Origin: Craspedostauros australis
Lineage: Eukaryota > Bacillariophyta > Bacillariophyceae > Mastogloiales > Achnanthaceae
Length of the DNA: 64,000 nucleotides
Assembly: GCA_026770025.1 (NCBI GenBank)
Contig: JAMXDE010000006.1
Coordinates: 2,734,001 to 2,798,000, forward strand
Direction: 5' to 3'
In this document: in pieces, positions 55,160-64,000 of the stretch
Numbering within the stretch: position 1 is the stretch's first letter
Layout of the letters: every line of letters begins with the position of its first letter
Made by a program: the position numbers and the translations under genes
The notes under the pieces: generated by a model
Told to the model about the DNA's origin: nothing
Databases searched by the model: none
What the model saw: the letters and a program-made list of their open reading frames with translations, nothing else

Positions 55160-57373
55160 ATCATTATTAGTCAAGTGGCAGGATGCGCCGGTATCTCCCA
55201 ACCATGTGTTTGCTTCATGTTGGTCTGGTGCAACCAACTCGCCGTTGCTCTCATTCGACTCGTGATCCTCGATCACCATGGCCATCTCGTGACCGAATCT
55301 TGCTGTATTGAAATGCTCCATCATCTCGACTTGGTGTTGAGGACTTCCCACAAGTGGTCTGGTCTTGGGGAGTTCTGGACATTCCAGCCCGTCGCGTACT
55401 TCGGTGTCCTCCCAATTGTGCATCCACATGAGCCTTGATGCGGCCATCTTGCTCATCCTCATGATTAGGTGTTTGGGTAGCAGTGGCAACTGTCTTTCCT
55501 CGAGCAATTCGTTGATCACCACAATCTTGCATGACACGTCGAATACTCCGTTGAAGCCGATTTGAGTCAGCATATAGTAGAGCTCCCGAGCTCCCATGCA
55601 GTTAGCTCCGTCTTCGATGGACTTCTTCCTCACATCGAAACAGAGGAGCGCATCGTTGATACGCACGTCGTTGGCTGCCAACACGTTGGATAGAGAGACT
55701 CTGATTGCGTCTTCCAAACAGTTGAACCTGCTCAGGATTGCTCGACGGCGGATCCTTTCAGGTTCCGTGGTTGTTGGGATGTCTCTGAACGCCCAACGTG
55801 CTCGAATCTTGAACACGTCGAATTCGGTGCATCCAGTGCACCATGAATACATCGCTCCACGCGCGAGGCAGATTGGACACCATGCATCCGTCCTGCTGCG
55901 TTCGCACACGCGGTCGATTTCATCGCGCAGGAAGTAGTCGATGGCGTTACTCATCCGAGTGCCCGCTGCTTCCTCATCTTGCGCAGGTGGCGCATTGTTG
56001 ATATCGACGCCTGGCATCGCGATTTCGGTGTCCCCAATGCTCTCGTCTGATTCGAGCAAGTCTCCGTTCATGAGGTCGCGGATGCCTTCGTTGGTTGGTG
56101 ATTCGACTGCTTCAGTCGAAGGGAACGTCTCCATGATTTCAAAGAGATCCTCTTCGAGTGCGCTTTCGAGTTCGATCTCGTCGAGATCATCAATCTCAAC
56201 GAAATTACCGTCTGCAATGACGAGTGCCATATCGTCCATCGCGTCGTCGCCGTCCATCGCCATGTTGGCGCTCTCAGCTTCCTTCATTGCTGCCTTCAGC
56301 TTGAAGCATTGGACGATCTTGTGCCCTGCTTTTCCGCAGTAGTTGCATTTGCCGTCAAATCCCCCTTTCTTGGATCCGCCCTTGGCGTCGGCGTGGTTGC
56401 CCTTCTTCTTGGACCCACCGCCTCTCTTGTTGTTGCCTCCCTTGGCTGGCGCACGACAGTCCGCCTTCTTGTGCCCGTAGGCACCGCAGTTGCGACAGTT
56501 TCCCTTGAACTGTCCAGCTCCGAACAGAGCGAGCTCCTCGTTGCTGCTGTTGCCTGCGCGCTTATAACCATGTTTGAGATGGTGGCGGTCGTAGGTTAGG
56601 CTCACAGCTTCGCGGATGTCGCCCACAGTCATCTCTCGTTCCTTTCCGTGGAACTTGAGTTCGAGCAGCTTCACATCCATCTCGTATTCGCGGCAGAGCG
56701 CGTTGAGCACGAGCATGTTGAACTGCTCCGTATCGATGATCACCTCCTGGTCGATCAATCGGTTGCGAAGGACCTCCATGTCCGTCAAGAAGAGATCCGG
56801 ATTCTCTCCCTTCTTCAATCGCATCGCATTGAGCTCCGCCAGCAACTTTGCCTTCATAGGCGCAGTGCGCTGCTCGTAGACGCGTCCGAGGGCCACCCAA
56901 GCTGCATGAGGATCTCCGCCTCCATTCAGCATGCCCTCGCATCCCCACACCGCCTCGAAGGCGATCTTGCCTTCCTTCGAATCATGGTTAATTGCCATGG
57001 TCAGTTCCTCGAAGGCGAACTTTGCCATTGCTGCCTTGTACTCCGCTAGATCCGCAGCGCTTGGTTTGGTACCAGACTTGGTACTCGCCTTGAGTTTGGT
57101 GCCTGGTTCAGACTTGATGGTTGCGACCAGGGACTCGGCTGCGGCGGAGGGAGCAGTCACCTTCACATCGGAGTAGGGCTTCAAGAGCATGTTGCGGTAA
57201 CCACGACGGTCAGCGCGACAGAGGAACTTGGCGTGCCAGAACTTCCAGTTCTCCTTTTTACCGTCGAAGTAGACGATACGGTCGGACTTGGTCTCGTAGG
57301 TACTCATGATGATGATGATGAAGGTGGATGATGGCTTGTTGGTGCGGGGTGAAACGTAGGATTTCAATCGTAA

Positions 57374-57385
57374 CGTTTCGAAACG
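57374..57385 (-). promoter_or_regulatory. Putative primer-binding region of copy B (cgtttcgaaacg)
   Basis: This palindromic 12-mer comes directly after the 5' LTR in element sense. Copy C has the same at 63950-63961 and the old copia has cgtttataaacg. Conservation across families suggests function in priming, but the primer is unknown. Confidence 0.45.
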
Positions 57386-58214
57386 TGTTGGAAATCCGGG
57401 GTGGTGTGATAGTAGAAAGCTAATCGTTTGTTAGAATCTACTTCTCTGAACTGTGAGCTCTTCATGGCTCTCGATTGCAAAGTCCAATCTCCTCTTGAGA
57501 TTGCCGTGGGTCCCTCTGTTGGTCTAGCAGGCATCCATCTTGCATTCATCGCAAATTCACCATGGACATGCATGCACCACCGAGCACCCCATGTTCGTGC
57601 ACATTAGCACGTTGTCCTCCGCTGATAGTCTCGATGCCGTAGACATCAACGAGTCGTAGGCATGACACAGATCGGCTCATTCGATCAGATCACGATATCT
57701 CATGCGTTGCGGGAACGCCTTGGTTGGGAGCTCGTTCAGCTCCTTGATCATCAAACATCTCCGATCATCTCCGATCTACTCCGGTCGACTCCGATCGTTT
57801 CTCTTTGTTTCTTCGCCGATCACTTCACCGGCTTCCTGGAGGTTCCTCATACCAGGTTCGTTCACAAGCCATCTCACACTTCGTGATGTTTGCGTTCTCC
57901 CAGTACTCTTTTCTTATTGGTTGCGACATGGGGGCCGTAGTCGCTCGTATCGTGATGTTGGTCACGATTCCAACATCCCTGCCCCCTGCGACATACACGT
58001 GTGATTGGCGTTCCTGCATTGGAGTCATGAACGCCAAAGTACGGTTCGCATTCGGCACGTGTCGTTCTCCACCGCATGAAACGTGCAGCTCACATTTTTC
58101 TGTGTCACAACGATCAAACGTGGGAGTTGCGGTAATGTAGAATATCCCGACGCTCGGTTCCTTACTCTTGGGAGGTGCGGCAATATGGTGTTTCAGAACA
58201 CCCGATTCCTGACA
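57386..58214 (-). repeat. LTR 2 of the copia array (shared by copies B and C)
   Basis: 829 bp, nearly identical to 50012-50840. It serves as 5' LTR of copy B and 3' LTR of copy C. Confidence 0.92.
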
Positions 58215-58252
58215 CCCTTCCATTGCCGCTCCGACCATATCATCCACCATGT

Positions 58253-61200
58253 TCAGTCCAATGCTGACCTGGGCTGAATGATGCTCCCCTTGTGCCGATC
58301 GTAGATCTCCTTCTTAGTGTTCTTCGTGAATCCGTCGGAGATGTTATCTTCCGACTTCACGAATCGAGCTCTCGCCTCCTTGTTAGCAATCAGCTCTCTG
58401 ATGAAGTGGTTACGTATATCGATGTGTCTCGTTCTTGCTGATGTCGATGGATTGGTGGCGATGAAGATCGCCCCCACGTTGTCGACCATCACAGCCGCAG
58501 GTTTCTCCATCTTCAACCCGATGTCCTCCATCAGTTGAGTAAAAAAGCGGATCTCCTTTCCAGCTTCTGACAGTGCAACGTACTCGGCCTCGGTCGAACT
58601 CAATGTCACGCTGCGTTGCGCCTTCGATCTCCAGATGATAGGCACTCCTTGCAGTAGGACCAGATGTCCTCCAACGCTGATGCGGTTGTCCTTGTCTCCA
58701 GCGAACTCGCTGTCGGTGTACACCACGATCCTCCATGCGTTGTTGCTCAACGGCTTGGGCCCCATCCTCAATCCGTATTCTCTCGTGTCCGACACGAACT
58801 TCATCACTCTTAGCATCTCCTTGTATGCTGTGGTCGTTGGTCCATCCAACACCTTTGTAAGCTCTCGGACTGCGTTCGCGATGTCTGGTCTCGAATGCTT
58901 CACCAGGTATAGCAGCATGCCCACACCACTGCGGTATCTGCTGTGTCGATCCTTGTCGACCTTGGGTGCTTCGCTGTTCCTCTGGATCCCTTGGCCTGGT
59001 GTGCCTGGGGTTCCGTATCGTTGAAGCTTCGTCACGTCGCTCTTGAACGTGTCCGTGATGTTCTTGATGATGTGTGGCTGGTTCACCCAGCAATTGGTTT
59101 CGCTCTTGTTGAATTCGATCCGGCAACTCAAGTAGTCTTCGAGTCCATCCTCGATCTTGATTCCGAATCGTTCGCGCTTGATGTCCTTCACCAGTCGCTT
59201 CAGTTCGAGGGTGCTTCCGATGCACAGGCAATCATCGACGTACGTCCCGATGAGGACGAGGTTCCCTTCCCGATTCCGAATTAGCAGGCATGGGTCTACC
59301 TTGCTCTGCCGGAAGCCAAGCTTGATCAGGATGTCCACAAGCTTCTTGTTCCACTGCCTTGCGCTCTGAACCAACCCGTAGATGGTCTTCTTCAGTAACA
59401 GGCATTCGTCCGGCTCATGCTCCATTCCCTTGGGGCATTGCATATAGATCTCTTCCTCGAGGTCTCCGTGCAGGAAGGCGGTTTCGAAGTCGATGATGAT
59501 GCTGTCTGTCTTCAGCAGCATCTTCATGGTCAGCATCACTCGGTATGTTGCATCGTGGATCACTGGCGCGTGATGAGCGGAAAAGTCCACTCCAGCAATT
59601 TGCGAGTATCCACAAGCAACCAACCTGGCGCGAAAGACTCCATTCCTCTTCTCCTTGAAGACCCATTTCGTCTTCACACATCGCCGATCCCTCGGCATCT
59701 TGTTCTTCTTGATCTTCTGCCAGACTCCTCGTCTCGTCATATCGTAGAACTCCTTATTGATGGCCTCCCGCCATTTCTTTCGCTTCGCTGGATCTGCATG
59801 ATCCCAGCATTCCTCGAAGGTGGTTGGGTCCAGCATCATAGCCGTGTACGCATGCTCGGACGTCTTGTTCCAATCCCCTCTCTCGACTCGTTGGCTCGCT
59901 GCGATGAATTCATCCAGCCTCATTCTCCCTTCTGTGGTGTCGATCATTAGACTCGCCACATCTCGATTGAACATGGATATGTTCGAATGGAAGTCTCGTT
60001 CGCCCGTAGTTGCAAGGATCGTCTCAGCTGCCTCAGTTGGTTCATCGTCTCCACTGCTTGATTCTGAGTCGGATTCATATCCTGGCGGATGGTTGTACGG
60101 GACCAAACCCCGTAGCATCCTTGGCATCTTTGCCACAGGTCTCGCTGGGGGTTGCTCGATCTCTCTGCCTTCGGCGGCTTGTCTTCGAGTCACTCGTGTG
60201 TCGTCCCTTCCGAATTCATCATCGTCTTCATCGTTCGATGGTTCGTCCTCTTGGGTAGGTAGCAGTTCATCTTGTTTCGATGCATAGCCTGTAGTATCTT
60301 CGTAGTCTGTTCCGGGCTCTCTGCTTCGATTAGCTAATACGGCCTTCGCTTCTCCTGCGATACTCGTATCACGCTCCCAAGTAATCTTCGTATTGCGGAG
60401 TGCTGCTCCGGCATCGAAGTCGTCGTCTTCCAGATCCACCCATTGCGTTCTGTTGGCATTCTCAACACCCTTGAATTGCCCATACGACTGGTTCATCCAT
60501 GTCACGTCTCTGGTGATTAGGATTCTCGTGGTTGCCAGATTCATCATGCGGTATACACCATTCGCATGAGACTGTCCGTACCCGACGAACATGGCTGGCT
60601 TGGATCTATCATCCAGTTTCGCTTTGATAGCGCGACTGCCGATGTAGACCATTCCGATCTCCCCAAAGATACGCAATCCCTTTGCGTAGGTTGGGGTCTG
60701 TCCATTGAGTAGCAGGCATGCGGGCTCTCTTGACTTAGTCTCGATGATGTTCTCGATCTGGGTTGCGTTCCTTGCTGCCTCCGCCCATAGTTTGCCGCGC
60801 AGCTGTCTCGGCAGGTGCGCCTGGTTCAGCATTGATCTGACCTTTCCGTATAGAACCGCGAATTTCCGTTCTACTCTTCCGTTCTGTTGAGGAGTTGATG
60901 CAGCGGTGTATTCGAAGGTTGGGGCGAAGCCTGCTCGTAGTAGTAGTGCCTCTGCGCTGTAATTTTCTCCGGCGTTGTCACATCTGACATTCTTCACTGT
61001 CACTTGTTGATTGCCTGATAGCCATTTCAACAATGATAGCAGTCTGGGACCGACCTCGCTCTTTTCTTTAACGAAGTAGCTCCAGCAGTAGTCGCTGTAG
61101 TCGTCGATGACCAGCAACCAGTACTTTCCATGTCCGAAGCTCGTAGCTTGGACACTTGAAGTATCCATGAAGAGTCGTTCTCCGACCTTCTTCGCTCGTA

Positions 61201-63883
61201 GTTGGAGAGTTTTGGTCAGGCGTTTTTGCTTCGCCTTTCCGATCGCGCAATCCTCGCATGGATTGAGAGTCCCAGTGATATTCCATCCATATTGTCTCGC
61301 CGTCCCGGAGATCGTGTAAGAGTCAACGTGGCCTAGCATTTTATGGAGCTTATTCACATCCATGGGCTTCTTTGTATCAAACCCGACATTCGCCATTTCT
61401 TCACTCTTGGGGGCAGGTACCATGTTCACACCGAGCACGAATCCGCTGTGAGTTGCCATGATCCGATCGAATCGGATGCGCTGCCCATTCTTATCTAGCG
61501 CGATGATCACGCCCTTGTTACTGATGTTGAATCCATTGTGGAGCGCCTTGCCGATGCTCAACAGGTTGACCCAGAGCTTAGGCACGTAACTCACTCCCTT
61601 CAGGATGATGATGGCGCTCTTGCCATCCTTCTGCACCACTCGCATTCGTAGGTCACCGACTTTGGTGGCACGGAGGAATTTTCCGCTTCCCACCTTCACA
61701 GAGAAGTTTGAGAGGCGCACATTGGTCATGCCCTCATCATTATTAGTCAAGTGGCAGGATGCGCCGGTATCTCCCAACCATGTGTTTGCTTCATGTTGGT
61801 CTGGTGCAATCAGCTCGCGGTTGCTCTCATTTGACTCGTGATCCTCGATTACCATGGCCATCTCGTGACCGAATCTTGCTGTATTGAAATGCTCCATCAT
61901 CTCGACTTGGTGTTGAGGACTTCCCACAAGTGGTCTGGTCTTGGGGAGTTCTGGACATTCCAGCCCGTCGCGTACTTCGGTGTCCTCCCAATTGTGCATC
62001 CACATGAGCCTTGATGCGGCCATCTTGCTCATCCTCATGATCAGGTGTTTGGGAAGTAGTGGTAGCCCTTTCTCTTCGAGCAGTTCGTTGATGACCACAA
62101 TCTTGCATGACACATCGAATGCTCCGTTGAAGCCGATTTGAGTCAGCATATAGTAGAGCTCTCGAGCTCCCATGCAGTTAGCTCCGTCTTCGATGGACTT
62201 CTTCCTCACATCGAAACAGAGGAGCGCGTCGTTGATACACACGTCGTTGGCTGCCAACACGTTGGATAGAGAGACTCTGATTGCGTCTTCCAAACAGTTG
62301 AACCTGCTCAGGATTGCTCGACGGCGGATCCTTTCAGGTTCCGTGGTTGTTGGGATGTCTCTGAACGCCCAACGTGCTCGAATCTTGAGCACGTCGAATT
62401 CGGTGCATCCTGTGCACCACGAATACATCGCTCCACGCGCGAGGCAGATTGGACACCATGCATCCGTCCTGCTGCGTTCACACACGCGGTCGATTTCGTC
62501 GCGCAGGAAGTAGTCGATGGCGTTACTCATCCGAGTGCCCGCTGCTTCCTCATCTTGCGCAGGTGGCGCATTGTTGATATCGACGCCTGGCATCGCGATT
62601 TCGGTGTCCCCAATGCTCTCGTCTGATTCGAGCAAGTCACCGTTCATGAGGTCGCGGATGCCTTCGTTGGTTGGTGATTCGACTGCTTCAGTCGAAGGGA
62701 ACGTCTCCATGATTTCAAAGAGATCCTCTTCGAGTGCGCTTTCGAGTTCGATCTCGTCGAGATCGTCAATCTCAACGAAATTACCGTCTGCGATGACGAG
62801 TGCCATATCGTCCATCGCTTCGTCGCCGTCCATCGCCATGTTAGCGCTCTCAGCTTCCTTCATTGCTGCCTTCAGCTTGAAGCATTGGATGATCTTGTGC
62901 CCTACCTTTCCGCAGTAGTTGCACTTGCCGTCGAATCCCCCTTTCTTGGATCCGCCCTTGGCGTCGGCGTGGTTGCCCTTCTTCTTGGACCCACCGCCTC
63001 TCTTGTTGTTGCCTCCCTTGGCTGGCGCACGACAGTCCGCCTTCTTGTGCCCGTAGGCACCGCAGTTGCGACAGTTTCCCTTGAACTGTCCAGCTCCGAA
63101 CAGAGCGAGCTCCTCGTTGCTGCTGTTGCCTGCGCGCTTATAACCATGTTTGAGATGGTGGCGGTCGTAGGTTAGGCTCACAGCTTCACGGATGTCGCCC
63201 ACGGTCATCTCTCGTTCCTTTCCGTGGAACTTGAGTTCGAGCAGCTTCACGTCCATCTCGTACTCGCGGCAGAGCGCGTTGAGCACGAGCATGTTGAACT
63301 GCTCCGCATCGATGATCACCTCCTGGTCGATCAATCGGTTGCGAAGGACCTCCATGTCCGTCAAGAAGAGATCCGGATTCTCTCCCTTCTTCAATCGCAT
63401 CGCATTGAGCTCCGCCAGCAACTTTGCCTTCATAGGCGCAGTGCGCTGCTCGTAGACGCGTCCGAGGGCCACCCAAGCTGCGTGAGGATCTCCTCCTCCA
63501 TTCAGCATGCCCTCGCATCCCCACACCGCCTCGAAGGCGATCTTGCCTTCCTTCGAATCATGGTTGATCGCCATGGTCAGTTCCTCGAAGGCGAACTTTG
63601 CCATTGCTGCCTTGTACTCCGCTAGATCCGCAGCGCTTGGTTTGGTACCAGACTTGGTACTCGACTTGAGTTTGGCGCCTGGATCAGGCTTGATGGTTGC
63701 GACCAGGGACTCGGCTGCGGCGGAGGGAGCAGTCACCTTCACATCGGAGTAGGGCTTCAAGAGCATGTTGCGGTAACCACGACGGTCAGCGCGACAGAGG
63801 AACTTGGCGTGCCAGAACTTCCAGTTCTCCTTTTTACCGTCGAAGTAGACGATACGGTCGGACTTGGTCTCGTAGGTACTCAT
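58253..63883 (-). CDS. Intact copia Gag-Pol polyprotein, copy C
   Basis: A single frame of about 1876 aa from the first ATG (63883, MSTYETKSDR). The frame is open 20 codons upstream without an ATG. Gag-like N-terminus (WKFWHAKFLC; LLAELNAMRLKKGEN), two CCHC knuckles (about 271-284 and 321-334), a C4 cluster CPIC...CTGC (about 477-493) in a ~370-aa extension, and protease Asp in WLGDTGASC (about 705). Integrase has HKMLGH...CEDC plus Asp (MDTSS, about 907), Asp (RCDNAGEN, about 969) and Glu (NGRVERK, about 1005). Reverse transcriptase shows IIIDFETAFLHGDL (about 1465) and YVDD (about 1548), then RNase H (YTDSEFAGDK, STEAEYVALSE, MVDNVGAI). It would make the particle, process it, copy RNA to DNA and integrate it. 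All catalytic residues are present. The element resembles diatom CoDi types. Confidence 0.95.
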   Translation of the reverse strand: MSTYETKSDRIVYFDGKKENWKFWHAKFLCRADRRGYRNMLLKPYSDVKVTAPSAAAESLVATIKPDPGAKLKSSTKSGTKPSAADLAEYKAAMAKFAFEELTMAINHDSKEGKIAFEAVWGCEGMLNGGGDPHAAWVALGRVYEQRTAPMKAKLLAELNAMRLKKGENPDLFLTDMEVLRNRLIDQEVIIDAEQFNMLVLNALCREYEMDVKLLELKFHGKEREMTVGDIREAVSLTYDRHHLKHGYKRAGNSSNEELALFGAGQFKGNCRNCGAYGHKKADCRAPAKGGNNKRGGGSKKKGNHADAKGGSKKGGFDGKCNYCGKVGHKIIQCFKLKAAMKEAESANMAMDGDEAMDDMALVIADGNFVEIDDLDEIELESALEEDLFEIMETFPSTEAVESPTNEGIRDLMNGDLLESDESIGDTEIAMPGVDINNAPPAQDEEAAGTRMSNAIDYFLRDEIDRVCERSRTDAWCPICLARGAMYSWCTGCTEFDVLKIRARWAFRDIPTTTEPERIRRRAILSRFNCLEDAIRVSLSNVLAANDVCINDALLCFDVRKKSIEDGANCMGARELYYMLTQIGFNGAFDVSCKIVVINELLEEKGLPLLPKHLIMRMSKMAASRLMWMHNWEDTEVRDGLECPELPKTRPLVGSPQHQVEMMEHFNTARFGHEMAMVIEDHESNESNRELIAPDQHEANTWLGDTGASCHLTNNDEGMTNVRLSNFSVKVGSGKFLRATKVGDLRMRVVQKDGKSAIIILKGVSYVPKLWVNLLSIGKALHNGFNISNKGVIIALDKNGQRIRFDRIMATHSGFVLGVNMVPAPKSEEMANVGFDTKKPMDVNKLHKMLGHVDSYTISGTARQYGWNITGTLNPCEDCAIGKAKQKRLTKTLQLRAKKVGERLFMDTSSVQATSFGHGKYWLLVIDDYSDYCWSYFVKEKSEVGPRLLSLLKWLSGNQQVTVKNVRCDNAGENYSAEALLLRAGFAPTFEYTAASTPQQNGRVERKFAVLYGKVRSMLNQAHLPRQLRGKLWAEAARNATQIENIIETKSREPACLLLNGQTPTYAKGLRIFGEIGMVYIGSRAIKAKLDDRSKPAMFVGYGQSHANGVYRMMNLATTRILITRDVTWMNQSYGQFKGVENANRTQWVDLEDDDFDAGAALRNTKITWERDTSIAGEAKAVLANRSREPGTDYEDTTGYASKQDELLPTQEDEPSNDEDDDEFGRDDTRVTRRQAAEGREIEQPPARPVAKMPRMLRGLVPYNHPPGYESDSESSSGDDEPTEAAETILATTGERDFHSNISMFNRDVASLMIDTTEGRMRLDEFIAASQRVERGDWNKTSEHAYTAMMLDPTTFEECWDHADPAKRKKWREAINKEFYDMTRRGVWQKIKKNKMPRDRRCVKTKWVFKEKRNGVFRARLVACGYSQIAGVDFSAHHAPVIHDATYRVMLTMKMLLKTDSIIIDFETAFLHGDLEEEIYMQCPKGMEHEPDECLLLKKTIYGLVQSARQWNKKLVDILIKLGFRQSKVDPCLLIRNREGNLVLIGTYVDDCLCIGSTLELKRLVKDIKRERFGIKIEDGLEDYLSCRIEFNKSETNCWVNQPHIIKNITDTFKSDVTKLQRYGTPGTPGQGIQRNSEAPKVDKDRHSRYRSGVGMLLYLVKHSRPDIANAVRELTKVLDGPTTTAYKEMLRVMKFVSDTREYGLRMGPKPLSNNAWRIVVYTDSEFAGDKDNRISVGGHLVLLQGVPIIWRSKAQRSVTLSSTEAEYVALSEAGKEIRFFTQLMEDIGLKMEKPAAVMVDNVGAIFIATNPSTSARTRHIDIRNHFIRELIANKEARARFVKSEDNISDGFTKNTKKEIYDRHKGSIIQPRSALD

Positions 63884-63961
63884 GATGATGATGATGAAGG
63901 TGGATGATGGCTTGTTGGTGCGGGGTGAAACGTAGGATTTCAATCGTAACGTTTCGAAACG

Positions 63962-64000
63962 TGTTGGAAATCCGGGGTGGTGTGATAGTAGAAAGCTAAT
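63962..64000 (-). repeat. LTR 3 of the copia array, truncated by window end
   Basis: The first 39 bp match the starts of LTRs 1 and 2 (tgttggaaatccggggtggt as in LTR 2). It is the 5' LTR of copy C. Confidence 0.9.

Larger units (their letters stand above)
50879..57307 (-). pseudogene. Copia copy B gag-pol, interrupted by a solo LTR
   Basis: The gag part (57307-55160) has two CCHC zinc knuckles and runs to the protease motif WLGDTGASCHLTNND. There a 792-bp LTR (54368-55159) with its target duplication is inserted, and the frame ends shortly inside it. The rest (54355-50879, 1158 codons) carries integrase, reverse transcriptase (YVDD) and RNase H without further breaks. The pol part is almost identical to copy C, whereas the gag part differs by scattered substitutions. 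As it stands the copy cannot make a continuous Gag-Pol, though gag and most of pol remain open. Confidence 0.9.
50012..64000 (-). mobile_element. Tandem array of two Ty1/copia elements sharing LTRs (continues past window)
   Basis: Layout on the plus strand: LTR 50012-50840, internal region of copy B 50841-57385, LTR 57386-58214, internal region of copy C 58215-63961, then the start of a third LTR at 63962. Each junction passes directly from LTR to internal sequence with no host DNA between, so the middle LTR is both the 5' LTR of B and the 3' LTR of C. The left and middle LTRs differ at about three positions in the stretches compared. Confidence 0.92.

Overview
The window looks like nuclear DNA of a diatom (photosynthetic stramenopile). 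The evidence is two proteins with the diatom-expanded DUF6824 domain, a secreted M6-type metallopeptidase with long Pro-Thr-Ser repeats typical of diatom secreted proteins, short GT-AG introns (168-250 bp), and Ty1/copia and non-LTR elements of kinds common in diatom genomes. The species cannot be fixed from the sequence. No bacterial operon, CRISPR array or rRNA is visible.

Positions 1-16.6 kb hold the host genes. These are a three-exon M6 metallopeptidase (cut at the 5' side), a DUF6824 protein on +, a two-exon BTB/BACK protein on - whose C-terminal part resembles the N-terminal OB fold of replication protein A 70 (RPA1N), and a second DUF6824 protein on -. A region at 14.6-16.4 kb may carry an unidentified multi-exon gene. 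The BTB-RPA1N gene lies in a 2,672-bp block (8531-11202) that recurs, with no difference found, at 34440-37111.

Positions 16.7-42.7 kb are mostly transposons. A complete non-LTR retrotransposon (about 9.0 kb, minus strand, three overlapping ORFs, (TTA)n tail, 19-bp target-site duplication) is followed by a decayed LTR. Next comes a 6,000-bp DNA transposon with ~155-bp terminal inverted repeats, a 4-bp target duplication and a large DDE/D-type transposase of no family I can name firmly (Sola-like is a guess). Its 3' part holds a ~1.5-kb non-autonomous element. A ~0.95-kb MITE and the second BTB-RPA1N copy follow. Then comes a 5.3-kb mariner-like element whose ends match those of the 1.5-kb non-autonomous element.

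Positions 43-64 kb are dominated by Ty1/copia elements. An old, frameshifted copy with diverged LTRs (+ strand, 43114-49318) sits in an ankyrin-repeat pseudogene. After it comes a head-to-tail array on - of LTR, copy B, LTR, copy C, LTR (50012 to the window end), in which adjacent copies share one LTR. Copy C has an uninterrupted gag-pol. Copy B is broken in the protease by a solo LTR of a related family. B and C are almost identical over most of pol but clearly diverged in gag, with an abrupt change near 54.1 kb.

The most novel items are the BTB-BACK-RPA1N fusion and its perfect recent duplication, the long-TIR DNA transposon with its unusual transposase, and the tandem LTR-sharing copia array with a mosaic junction.
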